DNA of 64,000 nucleotides from JAHEKD01 sp965204695 (lineage in GTDB: Bacteria > Pseudomonadota > Gammaproteobacteria > Arenicellales > JAHEKD01): contig OZ242007.1 of assembly GCA_965204695.1 (NCBI GenBank), positions 1,116,001-1,180,000 of the forward strand, written 5' to 3'. Positions 16,967 through 24,768 of this stretch are shown one piece after another. The notes below the pieces were generated by a model. It was given only the letters and a program-made list of their open reading frames with translations. It was not told the DNA's origin and searched no databases. How positions within the stretch are numbered: the stretch's first letter is position 1; every line of letters begins with the position of its first letter. A program made the translations under genes and the position numbers.

Positions 16967-18706
16967 ATGAGCAACAAAATCAAAGTTGAAAAACCGATGG
17001 TCATTTTACACGGCGATGAAATGGCTCAAATCGCTTTTACTCGAATTATTGAGCAATTTATCACCAAACGTCTTGATATTGATTTAGTCGAGATTGATTT
17101 AACCGCCGAGAATCGACTCTTAACTAATGGACAGGCAGTTCTTGATGCCATTGAGGCGCTTAAAGAACACGGTGTTGGTATCAAGAATGCCGGCATGACG
17201 GTCAATCGAGATCAATTAGATGAGCTATTGGCCAAGCATCCAAGTATCAAGGAAGATGAACTGCATCGCCTGGCAACAAAATCTCCCAACGGCGCTATCC
17301 GCAAAGGTATTGGTGGCAATATCACTCGCGAGGATATTGAGTTTCGCAACCTGGAAGTTAAACGCCCAGGCTGGGTTGGTCGTGACATAGAAGTCGATAC
17401 AATGGAAAACGGAGGCATTAAAAACAGCTTTAATGAGCTATCAAAATCTACCGGTGTAGTCAAAGTGATGTTCGTTGGCTCCAGTGGCGACCCGGTTGAA
17501 TTACATCGGCGTTTTATTAAACGAGGTGATCCATGGTTAATTTCTACTAACAGTATTGAAGAAGTCAAAAAATGGGCCCATAACTTTTTTAAGCGGGCTT
17601 TGGATGAAAAGCGCGATATTTATCTCGGCTTAAAAGATACCGTTATAGCTGGTTATGACGGCACTATGCGTAAAGCTATCGAGGATATATATGAACAAGA
17701 TTATAAAGACAAAGTTGAAGCCGTCGGGCTTTCTTACTTTTACGAATTGATTGACGCCCAGGCAGCTCGTATTGTTGCTAATCCACCCGAGCGTGCTCTT
17801 TGGGGTGTACCTGACAACAATACCGGTCGTAAATTATTCAAGCTGGTCCGGGAACTAAAAAAATATGGGATCCCTAAGCGCAAATACCATGTGTCGATTT
17901 CGCGCATGAGCGCCGGTGGTGGTGATCAATACGGAAGTTATAACGCCCCCATGGAAGAAGATGGCATCATCAAAATCATTGTCGATGGTGAAGAAAAACA
18001 CGCACGCGAAGTCAAAAAAGGTGATCCGTTATTATTCATGTCCAACGATTTGGAAGCGATTACCGACTGGATTACACAAGTGTTTCGTGATGCTTCGGTT
18101 AAGGACAAAGAAGTCTACTTTGGCCTCAAGCGAGAATACATGGAATATGATGAAGTATTTAGCTATGCAATCAATGAAGTGCGTGCTCGTTTAGCCAAAG
18201 CGGCAACTCCACCACCCTCATTTATGATTATGCGCCCTTCCCGGCAGCTCCGGAAAATGATTACAGACCCTCCTCGTAATGCTCTATATCCTGCTCAAAA
18301 CCTGGATGGTGATATTTTTTCTGACATTTCTGCGGCACTTGGCGGCAGTCTGGCCACGGCAAGTTCGATCATTGAAAGTAAAGACGGCACCATGCTTTAT
18401 GAAGCACCGCATGGTACCGCTCATGATTTATATCTGCGTTATCTGGAAACAGACGGCAAAGAAGCTAATTTCAATTCCTCAGCACTGATTTATGCCTTGG
18501 CTAACGCATTGGAGACACTTGGCAACCGAGAGAGTAATCAAGCATTAGTCGATTACTCTCATAAACTTAAATGCGCATTAATTGATACCGTTGATCAAGG
18601 AACAATAACAGGTGATATACGCGGTAAAACTACAGACCCGGATGCTGAACAATTAGTCGATATGTACGGTTTTCTTGATGCGATTGAAAAAAATTTAGAT
18701 AGCTAG
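16967..18706 (+). CDS. NADP-type isocitrate dehydrogenase with an internal duplication
   Basis: 579 residues from ATG 16967 (GGAG at 16958-16961; a TTG just upstream is not needed). It resembles the eukaryote-like (type II) dimeric IDH but is about 165 residues longer. The substrate/Lys region is present (GLKDTVIAGYDG near 221, YELIDAQAARIV near 259), as is the metal-binding NLDGDIFSDI near 445 and EAPHGTAHD near 479. Residues about 165-292 and 333-455 look like two copies of one segment. The first copy ends NNTGRKLF, lacking the metal Asp residues that the second retains. It converts isocitrate to 2-oxoglutarate. It is 26 bases ahead of an EamA transporter gene. Confidence 0.87.
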   Translation: MSNKIKVEKPMVILHGDEMAQIAFTRIIEQFITKRLDIDLVEIDLTAENRLLTNGQAVLDAIEALKEHGVGIKNAGMTVNRDQLDELLAKHPSIKEDELHRLATKSPNGAIRKGIGGNITREDIEFRNLEVKRPGWVGRDIEVDTMENGGIKNSFNELSKSTGVVKVMFVGSSGDPVELHRRFIKRGDPWLISTNSIEEVKKWAHNFFKRALDEKRDIYLGLKDTVIAGYDGTMRKAIEDIYEQDYKDKVEAVGLSYFYELIDAQAARIVANPPERALWGVPDNNTGRKLFKLVRELKKYGIPKRKYHVSISRMSAGGGDQYGSYNAPMEEDGIIKIIVDGEEKHAREVKKGDPLLFMSNDLEAITDWITQVFRDASVKDKEVYFGLKREYMEYDEVFSYAINEVRARLAKAATPPPSFMIMRPSRQLRKMITDPPRNALYPAQNLDGDIFSDISAALGGSLATASSIIESKDGTMLYEAPHGTAHDLYLRYLETDGKEANFNSSALIYALANALETLGNRESNQALVDYSHKLKCALIDTVDQGTITGDIRGKTTDPDAEQLVDMYGFLDAIEKNLDS

Positions 18707-18732
18707 CCAAAAAAGATCACACGGCTGCCAGC

Positions 18733-19602
18733 ATGCTTGCTAACGGCAACCACCCAGTTAAAGCGGCCTTATGGATGGGTTTAGCTATTTTGTCGTTTGT
18801 GAGCCTTGCAGTTGCCGTGCGTCAATTAAGCTCAGATTACTCCCCTTTCCAGATTCTGGGCATAAGAAGTTTGCTGGGAGCATTATTTTTAGGTCTACTG
18901 ATTTTTTTCAAAGATCGATCCTGGTTCATTACTAAGTCTCCCAGCAAGCAAATAATTCGCAATACATTTCACTTCGCAGCTCAGTATTTATGGGTTATCG
19001 GAATTGCCTTGTTACCACTGGCTGAGGTTTTCGCACTGGAGTTCACTACGCCTGCTTGGGCAGCATTATTAGCCTGGTTATTTTTGGGTGAAAAACTCAC
19101 CTTCGCACGAAAGTGTGCGCTTGTGTGCGGGTTTACTGGTGTGTTGATGATTATCAAACCGGGCGTTGAAATTTTCCAATCTGCTTCCATGCTAGTCATT
19201 ATCTCAGCTTTGTTTTTTGCTTTTTCAGTAATATTTGCTAAACAGCTGACCAAAGTTGATAATGCTGCGACTATTTTATTTTACTTTTGTTTGATCCAAA
19301 TGCCGTTTGGGTTAATTCCGGCTTTTTTTAACTGGGCACCTATTACATTAGATTCTCTATGGTGGTTTGTCTTAGTTAGCATCTGTGGACTCAGTGCACA
19401 CCTGGGCATGACCAAAGCCTTTCAAAATGCCGACATTATGTTCATCCAGCCAATCGATTTTTTGCGGGTACCCTTAATTGCAGTTGTTGGCTATTATTTT
19501 TACTCTGAAACAATAGACTTTTGGTTGCTAACGGGTGCATTAATTATTTTTATGGGTAATTTTTACAATCTAAAGGATGAGCTAAACCAAAATAGCGATT
19601 AA
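18733..19602 (+). CDS. EamA/DMT family transporter
   Basis: 289 residues with about ten hydrophobic segments and two EamA repeats. The first repeat includes EFTTPAWAALLAWLFLGEKL, the second QPIDFLRVPLIAVVGYYF. It is an inner-membrane drug/metabolite exporter of unknown substrate. It follows the IDH gene closely and may be co-transcribed. Confidence 0.85.
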   Translation: MLANGNHPVKAALWMGLAILSFVSLAVAVRQLSSDYSPFQILGIRSLLGALFLGLLIFFKDRSWFITKSPSKQIIRNTFHFAAQYLWVIGIALLPLAEVFALEFTTPAWAALLAWLFLGEKLTFARKCALVCGFTGVLMIIKPGVEIFQSASMLVIISALFFAFSVIFAKQLTKVDNAATILFYFCLIQMPFGLIPAFFNWAPITLDSLWWFVLVSICGLSAHLGMTKAFQNADIMFIQPIDFLRVPLIAVVGYYFYSETIDFWLLTGALIIFMGNFYNLKDELNQNSD

Positions 19603-19623
19603 ATCTACTTTTGTCGAAACCCT

Positions 19624-20022
19624 CTATTCGCAACTTAGTGATAAATCAACCTTATAGGAAGATCCATCTTTTCGGTTAAATTCATCATTGATCAACAAAC
19701 CCGTTTTATCAATATCACCTCTGTGCCCAAACTTATAGATTTGATCACCAATGTGAAATACTACTGCTACGGTGCTCGTAATTTTCATACCTGTAGCATT
19801 AATGTATAACCCGTCACCGTCTGTATCCGCTTGCTTGAAACTTCCCCAGTCTGATTTTGCGTTTAATAATCCAGGTGGATCAGCAAATTCACAACGTATT
19901 TCAAGATCAACCTGGTTGCCGTCAATTGAGCCAGTAATATGTCCTGCTGTTTGTTCAGCAAACGCTATTGTAGAAATCATGAAAATAATCAATGAAGATA
20001 AAGTGATAATTTTTGTTTTCAT
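19624..20022 (-). CDS. Hypothetical secreted protein
   Basis: 132 residues with a clear signal peptide (MKTKIITLSSLIIFMISTIAFA, cleavage before EQ). The mature part has two Cys, one in LEIRCEFAD and one at the penultimate position (LSCE), probably a disulfide. It contains DTDGDGLYIN, which may be incidental. I recognise no family. It is convergent with the EamA gene, 21 bases apart. Confidence 0.6.
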   Translation of the reverse strand: MKTKIITLSSLIIFMISTIAFAEQTAGHITGSIDGNQVDLEIRCEFADPPGLLNAKSDWGSFKQADTDGDGLYINATGMKITSTVAVVFHIGDQIYKFGHRGDIDKTGLLINDEFNRKDGSSYKVDLSLSCE

Positions 20023-20123
20023 TTTACTTGCTCTAAGATTTAGTTATTAAGTAGTAATACTACCTATATCTAATTTGGCTTAGCAAGAATTGTCTTTGGT
20101 AATTATTCACACGACTAACGTAT

Positions 20124-20238
20124 AGATTCCCCCGGCCTTGTGCCGGAACCTCAAGATTATTACTAAAATCCGGCTAAAGCCGGGGTGCTTACCGTAACAG
20201 CCCTTTCGGGCTGATCCGATGAACATCACATCTTAAAT
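20124..20238 (-). repeat. Composite palindromic repeat, copy B (partial, reverse)
   Basis: On the minus strand it reads TGTGATGTTCATCGGATCAG, AGCCCGAAAGGGCT, CCGGCTTTAGCCGG, GAGGTTCCGGCACAAGGCCGG and GGAATCT, matching the 3' two-thirds of copies A and C. It ends 3 bases before the stop codon of the permease gene, like copy A, which abuts a gene end. It may act as a transcription terminator there. Confidence 0.85.
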
Positions 20239-20241
20239 AGC

Positions 20242-21282
20242 CTATAAAACGATTAAATATTGATAAACATATCCAAATAAAATGGAACCTGATAAACCAA
20301 TTAGTAAATAAAACAAGAACACAGGTTTACGTACCAAGGCATATACAGCTATCGCAGCAGGTATCGAAGACACCGCCCCTGTTAGCATGAAAGTCATCGC
20401 TGCTCCAGCAGACATACCCAAGTCCATTAATCCTCCAACCATTGGTATGGCTGCATAACCATTTAGATATGATGGCATACCGATCAGTGCAGCTAGTGGA
20501 ATCACATAGGCTTCGTCACCCCCAATATAGGTTTGTACCCATTCAGGATTAATATAAGCCACCATCAGACTTTCGATAAAAAATGCTAGTGCAAGCCATT
20601 TACCCAGAAACAAGCTAATAGACATAAACTCGTCTTTGAATAAAGTCACACGGGTTGGATCGCTCCAGAATTTAAACTGTACAGAAGTGTTTTCAACCGG
20701 ACTGCAACTTGAACCACAACCACCTTGTTGCTGTTCAAGTAAAACATTTTTCATCAATCCCGCTCTCTGAACCACAAGCACAGTAAAACCCGCAAACAAA
20801 CCTAATAAAATCGCAAAAATCGCTTTCGCCAACGCAAAATCAAAACTAATTCCTGCAGCGGTAAGAATAAACATCTCAGGATCCATGACTGGCGATGCAA
20901 TCCAGAAAGACATCACCGGTGCCAACGGGACGCCTGCAGCCAGTAATGAAGCGATCAAAGGAATCACACCACAGGAGCAAAATGGTGACAGTGCCCCAAA
21001 AATTGAAGCGATAACAATTGTTTTTAGTGGATGTCCGGAAAATACCTGAGCCACTATCTTATCAGCTCCACTGGCCTTAATTGCTGCGGCTAAGCTTACG
21101 GCCAGCATGAAAAAAGGGGCAATACTGATAATAGCATCTAAGATAAATTTCAGGCTGGCAACCGCTTGAACCGGATTGATAAGACCAAGGACTAACAGGG
21201 CTAACAACAAAGCCAATATGACCTTGTCTGGCTTAAACCCGAAAGGTTTAGAAATCGTTTCAGTTAACGTTTTAACAGTCAT
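20242..21282 (-). CDS. COG0701 (DUF318/ArsP-like) permease
   Basis: About 346 residues. I chose ATG 21282 because AAGGTG lies just upstream; an in-frame GTG 9 bases earlier is the alternative. It has eight or more TM segments. The family signature SPFCSCGVIPL is present, and a Cys-rich cytoplasmic loop QQGGCGSSCS sits mid-protein. Related proteins (ArsP, SO_0444 type) export organoarsenicals or metals, with conserved Cys as ligands. Here it pairs with an ArsR regulator upstream on the same strand. A candidate operator at 21303-21322 lies directly ahead of it. Confidence 0.83.
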   Translation of the reverse strand: MTVKTLTETISKPFGFKPDKVILALLLALLVLGLINPVQAVASLKFILDAIISIAPFFMLAVSLAAAIKASGADKIVAQVFSGHPLKTIVIASIFGALSPFCSCGVIPLIASLLAAGVPLAPVMSFWIASPVMDPEMFILTAAGISFDFALAKAIFAILLGLFAGFTVLVVQRAGLMKNVLLEQQQGGCGSSCSPVENTSVQFKFWSDPTRVTLFKDEFMSISLFLGKWLALAFFIESLMVAYINPEWVQTYIGGDEAYVIPLAALIGMPSYLNGYAAIPMVGGLMDLGMSAGAAMTFMLTGAVSSIPAAIAVYALVRKPVFLFYLLIGLSGSILFGYVYQYLIVL

Positions 21283-21302
21283 GGTTATCACCTTAATACT
21301 TT

Positions 21303-21322
21303 ATTTCTAGAATTATCGAAAT
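21303..21322. promoter_or_regulatory. Candidate ArsR operator 1
   Basis: ATTTCTAGAATTATCGAAAT is a near-palindrome that matches, at 18 of 20 positions, the perfect-arm palindrome at 21690-21709. It lies between arsR and the permease gene, 21 bases before the permease ATG. It probably gives separate metal-responsive control of the permease. Confidence 0.7.
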
Positions 21323-21338
21323 ATATATCCAAAAAAAC

Positions 21339-21650
21339 TCAACCTGCCTTTTTTAAATCAACTCGAATGCAACATTCGGCCTTCAAGTAATCAATCGCCT
21401 GATTCAGCTTGTCATAATTAACAGAACAAACCAGCGCTGCACCAACTCGGCATTGCTCGATCAATCCTGCGTTACGCAAATGCAATAAATGATGAGATAA
21501 GGTCGAACCCGGTACGCCGAGCTCTTTTTGGATTTCACCCACTTTCAAACCATCATCACCCGCTTCCACTAAGATTTTGATAATACAAAGCCTCGTTGCA
21601 TTACCTAGTTGAGCAAAAATCTCAGCCGCTTTTTCGTTTGTCAGTTTCAT
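21339..21650 (-). CDS. ArsR/SmtB family transcriptional regulator
   Basis: 103 residues with a single winged helix. IFAQLGNATRLCIIKILVE is the family N-terminus, and the recognition helix is in VPGSTLSHHLLHLRNAGL. The C-terminal ECC pair with an upstream Cys (RLC, EQC) gives possible metal or metalloid thiol ligands. ArsR proteins repress and are released by the ligand. Matching palindromes in its own upstream region and ahead of the permease suggest that it regulates itself, the permease and the divergent DUF1326/DUF2182 genes. Confidence 0.9.
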   Translation of the reverse strand: MKLTNEKAAEIFAQLGNATRLCIIKILVEAGDDGLKVGEIQKELGVPGSTLSHHLLHLRNAGLIEQCRVGAALVCSVNYDKLNQAIDYLKAECCIRVDLKKAG

Positions 21651-21689
21651 AATTTTAATTTATCTGAGTCGTTTCGAATTGTCAACTAT

Positions 21690-21709
21690 ATTTCTAGAAT
21701 AATAGAAAT
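21690..21709. promoter_or_regulatory. Candidate ArsR operator 2 (divergent promoter region)
   Basis: ATTTCTAGAATAATAGAAAT has perfect 7-bp arms ATTTCTA/TAGAAAT. It lies in the 141-base space between arsR (minus) and the DUF1326 gene (plus), where it could control both directions. The same sequence recurs at 21303. Confidence 0.75.
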
Positions 21710-21791
21710 TAATAGTAACAAATTTGACCAATAGATCACCTAAACAGTAAACTGATCTAACAAAATCATCAACACTATGGAGGATACAATA

Positions 21792-22430
21792 ATGATTGAT
21801 TGGTATATTGAAGGTATTTGTTTCGGAAATTGCAACTGTGCCTACGGTTGCCCCTGCTAGTTTGAAGCTGATCCAACTCATGGAAACTGCCGAGGCTTTG
21901 AAGCCTTGCAAATACAAAAAGGCCATTTTGCTGATACTGACTTATCTGGCCTCAGAATAGCCATGCTCTATGCCTGGCCCGGATTAATTTCCGAAGGTAA
22001 AGGGGAATTACAGGCGATTATTGACGAAAATGCCAATGATGAGCAAAGACATGCTCTGGAGACAGTTTTGCACGGCAAGGAAACGGAGGAAGCTGCTACT
22101 CACTGGTGGGTATTCCATGCCATGTCAGACACCGTACACCCCACTCTCTTTAAATCGATTAACTTAGAGATTGATATGTCTTCTGTTACTGCTCGAGTTG
22201 AAATACCGGGTGTGTTGACTTCATCCGGTGAACCCATTCGCCCAGATCACACCAGTGATGCTGTTCACAGAGTACAAATAGTCATTCCAAATGGTATTGA
22301 GTATGAAGTTGCGGAGATGGGCAGTGCCAGTACTAATACAGAGTCAGAGTCAGCCATCCGGCTTGAGCTTAAGGACAGCTATGGTCAATTCAATGAATTA
22401 CGGCATAGCGGCACAGGCATTGTGAAATAA
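21792..22430 (+). pseudogene. DUF1326 family gene interrupted by an in-frame TAG at codon 23
   Basis: ATG 21792 has a good GGAGGA site (21778-21783). It encodes MIDWYIEGICFGNCNCAYGC then PC, a TAG at 21858-21860, and then FEADPTHGNCRGFEALQ. An intact frame continues to 22430 with the DUF1326 features YAWPGLISEGKGE, THWWVFHAMSD and DSYGQFNELRHSGTG. Family members as I recall them usually have Gln right after Cys-Pro-Cys, so CAG to TAG is a one-base nonsense change. DUF1326 proteins have a Cys-rich putative metal site of unknown function and are often beside DUF2182 genes, as here. No downstream start would restore the Cys cluster. Confidence 0.85.
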
Positions 22431-22450
22431 GCTTTAGTTTTATACACCCC

Positions 22451-23263
22451 GTGAACGTCAATCTTTCACATTCTTTTGAGCGTGTTCTAAAACATGATCG
22501 TGTAGTTGTTTTAAGCGCCTTAATCGTAGTAATGATGTTAGCCTGGTTTTACACTTTGGCAGGTGTAGGCATGAGCATGAATGCCTTTGAAATGACTGCA
22601 ATGCCCAATCTTATTGTCGAACAATCTTCAACAACGGTTACTTACAACTCCTGGGATTTCTTGCATTTTAGTTTGATGCTTGCCATGTGGTGGTTGATGA
22701 TGATAGCGATGATGCTACCCAGCGCAACACCTACCATTCTGTTGGCAGCTGCATTAAATCGTCGTTCTCAATCAAATAAAGCACCGTATGGCCGAACTGC
22801 TTTTTTTACAGCGGGTTATCTCATCGCCTGGTTTATATTTAGTGTAATTGCCGTGCTTTGCCAATGGTTGTTGGAATACTCAGGCATGATGTCTAGCATG
22901 ATGCAGAACTCAAGCCGTACCATAGCAGCAGGTTTATTACTAATGGCCGGCATCTGGCAATACACACCTATTAAACAGGCTTGCTTGAGACACTGTCGAT
23001 CGCCAGTACATTTCCTAACCCGCAATAGACGACCCGGGGATATTGGTGCGTTAGTTATGGGATTACATCACGGTGCCTATTGCCTGGGATGTTGTTGGTT
23101 TTTGATGGGACTGCTGTTTGTTATTTGCATAATGGATGTATATTGGATTATTGGTCTAACTTTGTTCGTCTTAATCGAAAAATTGTTTTCTAAAGGCCCT
23201 CTTTTCAGTCAAGTATCCGGTATCACAATGATAGCTGCGGGTATAATTCTGTTAGCATCCTAA
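22451..23263 (+). CDS. DUF2182 family integral membrane protein
   Basis: 270 residues from GTG 22451, with about six TM segments. Family features are WWLMMIAMMLPSATPTILLAA, KQACLRHCRSPVHFL and HHGAYCLGCCWFLM, with Met-, His- and Cys-rich membrane faces annotated as putative metal binding. It is 20 bases after the DUF1326 gene, forming the usual DUF1326-DUF2182 pair, and is downstream of the candidate ArsR operator. A role in metal transport or handling is inferred from context; the biochemical function is unknown. With DUF1326 interrupted, polarity could reduce its expression. Confidence 0.85.
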   Translation: MNVNLSHSFERVLKHDRVVVLSALIVVMMLAWFYTLAGVGMSMNAFEMTAMPNLIVEQSSTTVTYNSWDFLHFSLMLAMWWLMMIAMMLPSATPTILLAAALNRRSQSNKAPYGRTAFFTAGYLIAWFIFSVIAVLCQWLLEYSGMMSSMMQNSSRTIAAGLLLMAGIWQYTPIKQACLRHCRSPVHFLTRNRRPGDIGALVMGLHHGAYCLGCCWFLMGLLFVICIMDVYWIIGLTLFVLIEKLFSKGPLFSQVSGITMIAAGIILLAS

Positions 23264-23279
23264 GCTAAAGGAATCGTTG

Positions 23280-23900
23280 ATGAACATCGCCAAATTAAAA
23301 CAAGCTGAAACTCAGTTCCTGGATAAATATCCAGGTGGATTTATGCATCCAGATTTACAAGCTATTAGTAAGAAACACAAGATGGAGCAAATGATAACTC
23401 AGACGCAGGATATTTTTGCCAAAAGTAAATTCAAAGATGCCGCTACAGTGACTGAAAATATGACCAAAATCATTGGCCGGTCTTCCATGGTTTCCATGTT
23501 CGAAAAACCCAAATTTCGAGATGTAGTAAAAGCATTAGCTGATAGAGAACAAAAATCACTAAGTAATGGTCTAAAGAATTTATTGCATGGTAACCAGCAA
23601 AAAGGTTTTGAGGCAATGGTTAATGTACTCAAGCCACAAAAATTAGCAAAATGGTCTCTTATTACCGTAATTCCAAATTACTATTATCCTGATAAAGAGG
23701 TTTTTGTTAAACCAACAACCGCCAAAGGTGTAATTGAGTTTTTTGAGTTAGAAGGTTTAGTTTATAAACCCGCTCCAACTTGGGAGTTCTATCAAAAATA
23801 CCGAGAATCAATAACAGAAATGAAGAATGAACTTGATTCATCTATTGCACCAAATAATGCGGCATTTGGTGGATTTTTAATGGTAAGCATGAACTTTTAA
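23280..23900 (+). CDS. Hypothetical protein
   Basis: 206 residues from ATG 23280, with AAAGGAA 8 bases ahead. A TTG directly upstream is less likely. It is a soluble, Lys-rich, mainly helical protein with no signal peptide. It contains GGFMHPDLQAISKKHKMEQM near the start and PNYYYPDKEVFVKPTTAKGV near residue 135. I do not recognise the family. It lies 16 bases after the DUF2182 gene and may be in the same transcript. Confidence 0.65.
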   Translation: MNIAKLKQAETQFLDKYPGGFMHPDLQAISKKHKMEQMITQTQDIFAKSKFKDAATVTENMTKIIGRSSMVSMFEKPKFRDVVKALADREQKSLSNGLKNLLHGNQQKGFEAMVNVLKPQKLAKWSLITVIPNYYYPDKEVFVKPTTAKGVIEFFELEGLVYKPAPTWEFYQKYRESITEMKNELDSSIAPNNAAFGGFLMVSMNF

Positions 23901-23903
23901 GCC

Positions 23904-24179
23904 TTAGTTTTCCGGGTCACCCTTACTCAAGGGCCGAGTTTTTAGTGGCTTTACTAATAAATCCAGGCCTTCAATTTTCAGACCCAGACAAAGTTCCATC
24001 AATCGCCCTAACTCACCGCTCGGAAAACCATGCTGCTTAAACCAAAACAAATACTCCTCAGGCAAATCTACTAGCGACATGTCTTTGTATTTTCCATAAG
24101 GCATTTTCCACTCGGCCAACTTGAGTAAATCTTGCCTAGAAAAACCGAGTTCCAGACTGGAATTATCAGAACATTTCAT
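23904..24179 (-). CDS. DUF3820 family protein
   Basis: 91 residues. WKMPYGKYKDMSLVDLPEEY, WFKQHGFPSGELGRLMEL and KIEGLDLLV match the short DUF3820 family (MPFGKYKG...LPExYLxWF...GFPxGxLG). The family is sometimes annotated as a putative quorum-sensing-regulated virulence factor, with weak support. It is convergent with the hypothetical gene, 3 bases apart. Confidence 0.85.
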   Translation of the reverse strand: MKCSDNSSLELGFSRQDLLKLAEWKMPYGKYKDMSLVDLPEEYLFWFKQHGFPSGELGRLMELCLGLKIEGLDLLVKPLKTRPLSKGDPEN

Positions 24180-24278
24180 AGTATTAATATAAAACCGATC
24201 TTTTTAATATTTGTTAACAATTTAGTTGCCTCTTGTAACTTTATTTAACAGTGTTGGCAAAAACCCTAATGTATATTA

Positions 24279-24480
24279 CCACCCACGATGAACGTTAAGG
24301 GGTAGGTTCATCGAAACAAGAATACATGATGAGCTTTAAGAGCTAAGTTCATTAAAACAACAATAGGTGACGAACGTAAGGGATTAGTCATCGAAAACAA
24401 GGTGATCATTAAGGGGTAGGATCACCGGAAAGTCTCTCCTCTCTGTGTTTATGGCATGGCCTTCGGGCCATGCCTTTTTT
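24279..24480 (+). ncRNA. Candidate structured small RNA with four repeated hairpins
   Basis: Four successive stem-loops are visible: GATGAAC(24287-24293)/GTTCATC(24306-24312), GATGAGC(24328-24334)/GTTCATT(24347-24353, with G-U pairs), GGTGAC(24366-24371)/GTCATC(24387-24392) and GGTGATC(24401-24407)/GATCACC(24420-24426). Loops are 12 bases in three of them (GTTAAGGGGTAG, TTTAAGAGCTAA, ATTAAGGGGTAG) and 15 in the other (containing GTAAGGGATTA). They are separated by A-rich linkers (CGAAACAAGAATA, AAAACAACAATA, CGAAAACAA) and end in a strong terminator at 24453-24480. No reading frame is present. A weak promoter (TTAACA at 24245-24250, 16 bases, TAATGT at 24267) would start the RNA near 24280. 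The layout recalls CsrB/RsmZ protein-sponge RNAs, but the loops mostly lack GGA. Confidence 0.75.
24453..24480 (+). terminator. Intrinsic terminator of the small RNA
   Basis: GGCATGGCC (24453-24461), loop TTCG, GGCCATGCC (24466-24474) and six T. A perfect 9-bp stem is capped by the extra-stable C(UUCG)G tetraloop, as strong as intrinsic terminators get. Confidence 0.95.
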
Positions 24481-24768
24481 ATTTGACCTGTCAGACAACA
24501 AGATCGACTCTCTATCGTCCGCTAGCAATAACAGGTTCAGCCACTTATTGATCAGACCATCACTGACCCTCAGTGAAAAAACGCAGGTCCCCGCCTCATC
24601 TGGGTGAATGATGCAATAACATTGACTGAGTCGGTGATTTGATTATCGGTCAATAGACTATCACCCTACTGAAAAACTCATCGATTTATGCTTTTTTATA
24701 GCTTCAATCAATAATAAAATTAGTGGATTGATGATTAAGACTAAAATAATTAGTGATATCTTATTGCC
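24481..24768 (+). other. Intergenic region before the DUF6279 gene
   Basis: About 290 bases with no credible gene. It contains small inverted repeats: CACTGA/TCAGTG near 24568-24582 followed by an A run, and GGTGAT/ATCACC (about 24634 and 24661), which echoes the stem of the fourth small-RNA hairpin. It should contain the promoter of the gene at 24769. Confidence 0.4.

Noticed and set aside
21858..21860. Amber codon read as pyrrolysine or other recoded residue
   Set aside because: TAG ends several ordinary genes here and no pyl gene or insertion element is visible. A nonsense change is simpler; kept only as a finding.
21660..21926. Minus-strand open frame of 88 codons overlapping the DUF1326 gene start and the ArsR promoter region
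   Set aside because: It is antisense to the conserved DUF1326 coding sequence and would bury the divergent promoter and operator.
24241..24300. GacA-type upstream activating site (TGTAAG-N6-CTTACA) ahead of the small RNA
   Set aside because: No such palindrome is present, which weakens a direct Gac-Csr assignment.
24279..24480. CRISPR array or plain tandem repeat reading of the four-hairpin RNA
   Set aside because: Units differ in their stems, the spacing is irregular, there are no uniform spacers, and a terminator closes the region. Paired, changing stems fit an RNA structure better.
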